Source: Limiplasma sp036645955 (GTDB taxonomy: Bacteria; Bacillota; Clostridia; Christensenellales; Aristaeellaceae). Taken from it: 11,737 nt of DNA. The notes beneath the pieces were generated by a model. It was not told the origin of the DNA, did not search any database, and saw nothing but the letters and a program-made list of their open reading frames with translations. Within the stretch, counting starts at the first letter, position 1. Each line of letters starts with the position of its first letter. This document shows, piece after piece, positions 7,014-11,737 of this stretch. Location of the stretch: NCBI GenBank assembly GCA_036645955.1, contig JAVXND010000081.1, positions 1-11,737 on the forward strand, written 5' to 3'. The position numbers and the translations under genes were made by a program.

Positions 7014-8609
7014 TTATCTTTTTGAAAGGCTGGCTAAAAACCAGCCGTATACCTTGGGTGCAGTGTAGAGCTGGCTGCTGTTTTTTTTGTCATCTTTGAC
7101 AAGTCTGCCTGTAAACCCCTGAAGCCCTGCTTCGGCTACAAGCTCTTTTCCCAAGCGGTTTGCAATGTTAAAGGCGATTTGATGCCATGCAAGACAAATG
7201 GGGTCCATAGCAAATACGTTCTCATCGGGGGTTATGCTTTGCAGCCATTCGCGAAAAGGCATGTCTATGCGGTAATAAAACTGTGCTTTGGCAGTATTTG
7301 CTTCCGCGTTCCCGTCGTTGCCGCTTTCGGCTCTTACCAGATTTTTGGCAAGCGAAGCCACATCGCCGGCAATCTGATCCAGACGCGCTACTTCATCTTG
7401 GATGCGTACCATCCAGCTGCTTCCCAATTGAGTTAGCAAATCCGCATGAAGAGAGAGCGAATCTGTAAAGACATCGGCTACAAAAAAGTCCTTATCACCA
7501 TATTGGACTGAATCAATCTGAAAGCAAAGCTGTTTACTGCATAGTAGCTCCTCTCTTTCAAGGCGCGCAAGCCATGCAATCACTCCAGGGCGGCGGTTAT
7601 GATTGTCTGTTGCGAACAGCGCAGAAAAATCGCGCCACATCTGTCTGGAAGCGTCGTGGCGTTTGGGCTGTATGACGATGGGAACTTCATCTTTTTTGGA
7701 AGCAATTCGCCACAAGGTCATCTGTTCAGAATCGGAGAGCGTTTTGTCGAAAAAATCTCCGCCAAGCAGGGCGTAGCCCACAACATGTTGATTTTCTCGC
7801 TTGAGCAGCAAACGTCTGGATTGTAATGTGAGCAGCTCGGATGGGTTGTTAGGACATGCAATTTCTGTGCGTTCGGCGGCTTTGATTTTTTCTTTTTCCC
7901 ATAGGGGGACTTCCCGATCCCAAAGTGTTGTGCCGTTTTTGAGCAAAACAAAATTGAGCAGCAAGGTTTCAAACAGATTTTTTCCCACGGCGGTAAGCAA
8001 GCCAAGCTTGCCCAACCATCCAACGCCAGGGCTTGGCAATTTGGGCTCCCGCTGCTTTGCTTTGGCGGAGGTGTCATCAAAACCATTGACATAGAGCAGC
8101 CATCGTGCGGCCTCTGCATAGCTTAAGGTTTCCTTTACCTCGCTTGAGCACATGGGAAACAAGCGTCCTTTGTTGCTGCTTTCAGATAGTGCGCCGTTTA
8201 ACTTGCCTGTGCCATAAGCCGTTCCGTTTTCAGCGGCGGGCACCTGATAAAAGGGCCGCTCGGGATCAAACAACCAAAAGCGCTCTTCATAGCGGAGCAG
8301 ATAATTTGTGATTAGCTCGGCTGGAAACTGTTTGGCATCCCACAAAGCTTTCCAGCGCTCCAAGGCATCCTCCTCGCTGTTGATAGGCGAGATGGCCCCG
8401 TCCATGTCCACACGTGCAAAAACAGCATGCAATACCGCAAGCAACAAGCGCAATACAGCAACGTTCTGCGTGGGCAACTCACCCCCAAGACCGCGATAGG
8501 TATGCGCCTGTTCAAAAAGTGTGAGCAACGACACCTCTTGCACCGTGCAATCCTGATGAAGCACGCGAATCCACGGCTCGTGTAAAAGGTTAAATTCCCG
8601 TTCCTGCAA
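7014..8609 (-). CDS. cse1: Cse1 (CasA, Cas8e), Cascade large subunit
   Basis: Cse1 recognises the PAM in target DNA, starts unwinding and recruits Cas3. The 531-residue protein begins REFNLLHEPWIRVLHQD and has the conserved Cas8e blocks ELPTQNVAVLRLLLAVLHAV (about 44-63), FWLFDPERPFYQV (111-123), the NGFDDT region (175-180) and PGVGWLGKLGLLT (194-206). The C-terminal part is the predicted helical bundle that contacts Cse2. The start codon is TTG at 8609. It is supported by AAAGGAGGAG just upstream, with GGAGG (8619-8623) 9 nt away, and there is no in-frame ATG upstream. A gap of 60 nt, with no terminator in it, separates the gene from cas3. E. coli CasA has 502 residues. Confidence 0.96.
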   Translation of the reverse strand: MQEREFNLLHEPWIRVLHQDCTVQEVSLLTLFEQAHTYRGLGGELPTQNVAVLRLLLAVLHAVFARVDMDGAISPINSEEDALERWKALWDAKQFPAELITNYLLRYEERFWLFDPERPFYQVPAAENGTAYGTGKLNGALSESSNKGRLFPMCSSEVKETLSYAEAARWLLYVNGFDDTSAKAKQREPKLPSPGVGWLGKLGLLTAVGKNLFETLLLNFVLLKNGTTLWDREVPLWEKEKIKAAERTEIACPNNPSELLTLQSRRLLLKRENQHVVGYALLGGDFFDKTLSDSEQMTLWRIASKKDEVPIVIQPKRHDASRQMWRDFSALFATDNHNRRPGVIAWLARLEREELLCSKQLCFQIDSVQYGDKDFFVADVFTDSLSLHADLLTQLGSSWMVRIQDEVARLDQIAGDVASLAKNLVRAESGNDGNAEANTAKAQFYYRIDMPFREWLQSITPDENVFAMDPICLAWHQIAFNIANRLGKELVAEAGLQGFTGRLVKDDKKNSSQLYTAPKVYGWFLASLSKR

Positions 8610-8669
8610 GACAATTCTCCTCCTTTGTGTTCATGATGAGGGTGATCAAAACTCGTTTTGGCAGCCGTA
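8610..8669 (-). other. Intergenic region cas3-cse1
   Basis: The 60-bp gap contains the cse1 ribosome binding site (GGAGG at 8619-8623). It also has a short perfect inverted repeat, CAAAAC TC GTTTTG (8647-8660), on the plus strand. The arms are AT-rich and the centre is only two bases, with no T-run after it. It does not look like a terminator and could at most be a weak operator or chance. The single promoter seen upstream of cas3 probably serves the genes on both sides. Confidence 0.4.
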
Positions 8670-11417
8670 TCATCCCATGGGCGGCGCTTCCAGAAGCAGT
8701 CCAAGATCAAAATCGTAGTGAATGGTATGGCCGCAGATGGTGGCGCTTTGCGCAGGGTCTAGTATCAACACCAATTCGCCCTTGAGCCATGCGGATTGCT
8801 GCCAAGCTGGGAGCTTTGTGCGATTTACGGCTTCCAGCGCGGAAATGACATCGGTTAGCGTTTTGGGGTTGGCACAAAGCGCGGGCGGCAGGCGCACACG
8901 CTGGCTGGCAATGGCGCGAGCGTCCTTTTCGCAAGGCACCGTATCTGCTGAAACGCTTCGGCCGCCCTCCTGCCATGGCAGGAAGCAGTACGTTCCATTT
9001 TCCTTTTCCTGCATGAGCAATACATCCATGGAGGGATCGCTGTCACGCACGGCGGCTTCCCCGCGCTGATCGCTGACATTCAGGGGGGAATCCAACAGCG
9101 CATTGATGGTGCGCCCATATTTTGAGCTCAGAGCAGGCTCCTTTAAACGAAAGGCTTTAGCGGCACTTTCCTTTTTGGCAATGCGCAGATCCCAAGCGTC
9201 TTTTGCGTCATGATAATCCGCTGGTGGAATCGGCAATGCCGTATCAGGGTCGTACACAGCTTGCACCAATGGTGAAATGTCTTGCGGCAACGTGATTTGA
9301 GCAGGCAGCAGCGCTTTGGTGCGCATAAGCAGATAATCGCCGTAAATGGCACTTGCACCGCGCTCAAAAGAAGCTTCGTTCATACCCAAAACGTAGCATT
9401 GTGCAGTGGTGAGCTTTGCTTTGCGCTTGCGAAAGTGGCGGTGCAGGCGGCCAATTCGTTGAAGCAACAGATCCATGGGGCATAGGTCGGTTATCAGCAA
9501 ATCAAGGTCTATATCAAGAGATTGTTCCATTACCTGCGTTCCCACCACAATCAGCTTTTCTGGACGAAGGCGATCTTTGCAGGGTTTGCCAAGCGCATCC
9601 AAGAGCCGCTCTTCAAGCTTTGCGCGGTCGGGCATTAAAAAACGAGCGTGATAAAGCAGTACGCAGTCGTTACCAAACTGTATGCGCAGCGCTTGCGCAA
9701 GCTCCTGAGCACGCTTAACGGTGTTGACAATAACGCCCGCGCATCCGCCCTCGCTTAGCTGCTGTGCTAAAACCTCCCCAATGTCTTTGTCTGCCAATGG
9801 ACAGATGGAAACGGTATGGGGCACGTCATTGTGTACAATGGGCAGACTGCAAACCTTTGCACCATTGCTATACACAAGCAAAGGATAGGCGCGGCTTGTT
9901 TGCCAGCCGTCCGCTGGCGCTGTATCATGCTTTGCGCCAAGGTAAGCCTCTACAATGCGCTGACGCCGAAGTGCGGGCAGGGTAGCGCTGAGCACAATGA
10001 CAGGCACATGATAAGCGCCTAGCCAGCGGAGCGCTCTTTCCAAATACTGGTTCATATAAGCGTCGTAGGCATGGCATTCGTCTATGATAACCACTTTGCC
10101 TGACAGGCCAATATGGCGGAGCATCACATGCTTTTGTTGAAGCGCGGCTAACAGAAGCTGATCGATGGTGCCGATGACGAAGTCTGCAAGCAGGGCTTTT
10201 TTTCTGCCGCTGAACCAGCTATGCACCGTTACGCCGCTGAAATCTTTGCCGATGGGGCCATCTTCATCCTGCGAAACGTTGGCGTGACCCTCAAAAAGCT
10301 CATGATAAGTGCTGTTAAGCTGTGCCATGGCATGTGCCAAGCGGATGCTAAGCACCGTATTGTCCGACTCCTTTTGTGCCCAATCCAATATGCGGGGGAA
10401 GATACCGTTGCTGGTAGCCTGTGTTGGCAATGCGAAGAACAGACCGGTACAACCCAGTCGATTGGCCAAAATTTCGGCGGTTGCCAAGGCCGCTTCTGTT
10501 TTGCCTACGCCCATTGGCGCTTCCAGCACAAAAATCCCGGGGGCTTCAACCTCCTGCGCAACCGTTGCAATGGCTGTTTGCACTGCATTGGGCGAAAAAC
10601 CAAAGCGTTCTTGATAGAGATCGCCTTGCATCCAGCGGTTATTGGCACTCCAAATACTTGGCAGGGCAAGCGCCTTCCATGCGGTATTCACGCGTGCTGC
10701 ACTGCAAAGGGTGCTAGAGGGCTGTGAAATGTCGATGTAGGGAAAATAACTTTCGTTGCTAGCAATCCAATCCGCCATAATGAGCAAACCGCTTAACAAA
10801 ACCTGTGCAGGCATGGTAGGCAAAGGCAATTCGCTAAGCGATGCATAACCTGCTTGATGAAGCGCGGTTGTGATGATTTCCGCTTGAACAGCCTTCCATT
10901 GCGGCATGGACGCGGTATCAAGATAAAAATTTGCTGCGTAAGTATTTGTGGTGACCACGTGAAAATCCGCGCTCTGTGGTTTTCCGTGATGTGCGCCAAT
11001 CACCGCGGCAACTTCTTTGTGGCAGTTTGCTTCCAGTAGAAGCATTTGCCCAGCCAATGCATGGGGTGTTTTGCCGCTGGAAACAAACTGATGGAGCGGC
11101 TGTACAAACAAGCCGCCCTGTTTCAAAGAAGTCTGTAAATCGGCGGCAATATCCTGTGAAAGGGAAGCAAGGCATTGCGCTTGAAACAAGGGCGTTCCCT
11201 TGCCTAAATCGTGAGTGAAGGCCAAAAAAGTGCAGAGGCGAAGCAAATCCTCATCGGAGGTAAAACCCTGTGTGATGACTTGCTTTGCACCCTCTGACAG
11301 CCAACCAGAAACGAGTTTTTTGATGATTCCAGAGGTGTCCTGCAAATGGATGGATAAAGGGAGCCAGCGCGCCTCTGCGTTAGAGGCGGTTTTAGCGATT
11401 AATAAATCGGCAAGCAT
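8670..11417 (-). CDS. cas3: Cas3 nuclease-helicase, type I-E
   Basis: Cas3 is recruited by target-bound Cascade, then unwinds and degrades the DNA 3' to 5'. The 915-residue protein has an N-terminal HD nuclease domain with the metal-binding set His24, His69-Asp70 (FTHDLGKG), His119, His143-His144 (GAHHGKP) and Asp216 (MADWIASN). An SF2 helicase follows: Walker A GVGKT (303-307), DECH (446-449), SAT (477-479), TQVMEQSLDIDLD and motif VI QRIGRLHR (653-660). A C-terminal domain completes it. All key residues are present. I chose the ATG at 11417 because AAAGGAG (11427-11433) lies 9 nt upstream. An in-frame TTG at 11444 would add nine residues overlapping that site. It is the first gene of the operon, about 100 nt downstream of a good promoter. 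Confidence 0.98.
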   Translation of the reverse strand: MLADLLIAKTASNAEARWLPLSIHLQDTSGIIKKLVSGWLSEGAKQVITQGFTSDEDLLRLCTFLAFTHDLGKGTPLFQAQCLASLSQDIAADLQTSLKQGGLFVQPLHQFVSSGKTPHALAGQMLLLEANCHKEVAAVIGAHHGKPQSADFHVVTTNTYAANFYLDTASMPQWKAVQAEIITTALHQAGYASLSELPLPTMPAQVLLSGLLIMADWIASNESYFPYIDISQPSSTLCSAARVNTAWKALALPSIWSANNRWMQGDLYQERFGFSPNAVQTAIATVAQEVEAPGIFVLEAPMGVGKTEAALATAEILANRLGCTGLFFALPTQATSNGIFPRILDWAQKESDNTVLSIRLAHAMAQLNSTYHELFEGHANVSQDEDGPIGKDFSGVTVHSWFSGRKKALLADFVIGTIDQLLLAALQQKHVMLRHIGLSGKVVIIDECHAYDAYMNQYLERALRWLGAYHVPVIVLSATLPALRRQRIVEAYLGAKHDTAPADGWQTSRAYPLLVYSNGAKVCSLPIVHNDVPHTVSICPLADKDIGEVLAQQLSEGGCAGVIVNTVKRAQELAQALRIQFGNDCVLLYHARFLMPDRAKLEERLLDALGKPCKDRLRPEKLIVVGTQVMEQSLDIDLDLLITDLCPMDLLLQRIGRLHRHFRKRKAKLTTAQCYVLGMNEASFERGASAIYGDYLLMRTKALLPAQITLPQDISPLVQAVYDPDTALPIPPADYHDAKDAWDLRIAKKESAAKAFRLKEPALSSKYGRTINALLDSPLNVSDQRGEAAVRDSDPSMDVLLMQEKENGTYCFLPWQEGGRSVSADTVPCEKDARAIASQRVRLPPALCANPKTLTDVISALEAVNRTKLPAWQQSAWLKGELVLILDPAQSATICGHTIHYDFDLGLLLEAPPMG

Positions 11418-11426
11418 CAGCGTTAG

Positions 11427-11433
11427 CTCCTTT
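11427..11433 (-). promoter_or_regulatory. Ribosome binding site that fixes the cas3 start
   Basis: AAAGGAG on the minus strand lies 9 nt before the ATG at 11417. It falls inside the extension that the alternative TTG start at 11444 would add, so the ATG is preferred. Confidence 0.8.
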
Positions 11434-11525
11434 GTATAGTTCAATTGCGGTTTGTATTCGCCATTGATGCCTTGCGCGGCGGTTGTGATGATGTTTCATT
11501 ATGATGTGCAAATAAGTCTTATGGT

Positions 11526-11554
11526 AGTATAGCATAGAAGCTGTGGAAAATCAA
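11526..11554 (-). promoter_or_regulatory. Predicted sigma-A-type promoter of the cas operon
   Basis: On the minus strand TTGATT (11549-11554, 4 of 6 to consensus) is followed after exactly 17 nt by TATACT (11526-11531, 5 of 6), with TGC directly before the -10 (an extended -10). Transcription would start near 11519 and leave a leader of about 100 nt before the cas3 ATG. It is the best promoter I can see in the window and is correctly placed to drive all eight cas genes. A short inverted repeat, ATAAG T CTTAT (11512-11522), overlaps the expected start site and could be an operator. Confidence 0.7.
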
Positions 11555-11580
11555 GGATGATATGTTGCGGAAATGGCAGA

Positions 11581-11617
11581 AATGGCATTCCGCGCTGCTG
11601 CATCCCCCTGCGGGGGG
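11581..11617. repeat. Imperfect tandem unit 1 with GC hairpin, upstream of cas operon promoter
   Basis: The unit begins AATGGCATTCCGCGCTGCTG and ends in the stem CCCCC TGC GGGGG (11604-11617). It is similar in order and sequence to unit 2 about 55 bp to the right. It lies some 30 bp upstream of the -35 box. No T-run follows the hairpin on either strand, so it is not a typical rho-independent terminator. Its function is unknown. Confidence 0.6.
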
Positions 11618-11634
11618 AAATCGTACTTTTGCGG

Positions 11635-11672
11635 AATTGGCATCCTGCGCCGCTGTATTTCCCCCTGCGGGG
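11635..11672. repeat. Imperfect tandem unit 2 with GC hairpin, upstream of cas operon promoter
   Basis: The unit begins AATTGGCATCCTGCGCCGCT and ends in CCCCCTGCGGGG (11661-11672), aligning with unit 1 with a few substitutions and a 2-base insertion. An extra TTGCGGAA(A/T)TGGCA match (11565-11578 and 11629-11642) lies around the starts of the units. On the minus strand CCCCGCA followed by GGGGG partly matches the CRISPR repeat stem. The remaining 11673-11737 is AT-rich and holds no gene that I can support. Confidence 0.55.
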
Positions 11673-11737
11673 CAATGTCATCAGGGTAACTTTAGGGATG
11701 GATAAATGCACAATAAGCAATGAAAATGTTTATGCAA

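Noticed and set aside
2704..11439. Many plus-strand open frames of 60-170 codons opposite the cas genes
   Set aside because: They lie antisense to clearly identified cas genes, show no family resemblance and lack ribosome binding sites.
11604..11672. GC hairpins as rho-independent terminators
   Set aside because: Neither hairpin is followed by a run of T on either strand.

Overview
The window holds one complete type I-E CRISPR-Cas locus. Every gene lies on the minus strand, and the locus is read from right to left: upstream regulatory region and promoter (about 11737-11418), cas3, cse1 (cas8e), cse2, cas7e, cas5e, cas6e, cas1, cas2-dnaQ, a very short leader, then a CRISPR array of 32 repeats that runs off the left edge. 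No gene outside the CRISPR system is visible. Strong GGAGG ribosome binding sites about 9 nt from the starts, a TTG start on cse1, and a Cas2 fused to a DnaQ-like exonuclease of the kind known from Streptococcus thermophilus type I-E suggest a Gram-positive bacterium, probably Bacillota. The species cannot be told from the sequence.

The interference module looks intact. Cas3 has all its HD-nuclease and helicase motifs. Cse1, Cse2, Cas7e, Cas5e and Cas6e are full length and closely packed, with 25-nt gaps, a 4-nt ATGA overlap and a 26-nt overlap, and they would form Cascade. Cas6e would cut the array transcript at the base of the CCCCGC/GCGGGG repeat hairpin, leaving an 8-nt handle of GUGAUCC plus one base of the spacer unit. 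That last base is almost always a pyrimidine (31 of 32), the position that in E. coli is derived from the PAM.

The adaptation module looks damaged in two independent places. First, cas1 has no proper start. Its reading frame becomes recognisable only at about family residue 31, directly against the 3' end of cas6e, as if about 30 codons and the ribosome binding site had been deleted. Second, cas2-dnaQ is split by a 157-bp nearly palindromic MITE-like element (2299-2455) with TACTAATCT/AGATTAGTA ends and an apparent TTA target duplication. Removing the element plus one duplicate rejoins a 294-residue Cas2-DEDDh protein exactly in frame. The likely state is an array that can still be expressed and used for defence but can no longer acquire spacers through its own Cas1-Cas2.

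Upstream of cas3 there is a good sigma-A-type promoter (TTGATT-17 nt-TATACT with an extended -10). Upstream of that are two imperfect tandem units, each with a CCCCCTGCGGGG hairpin. These partly resemble the CRISPR repeat stem and are unexplained; they may be regulatory. Otherwise the locus is canonical, and no wholly new system is evident.
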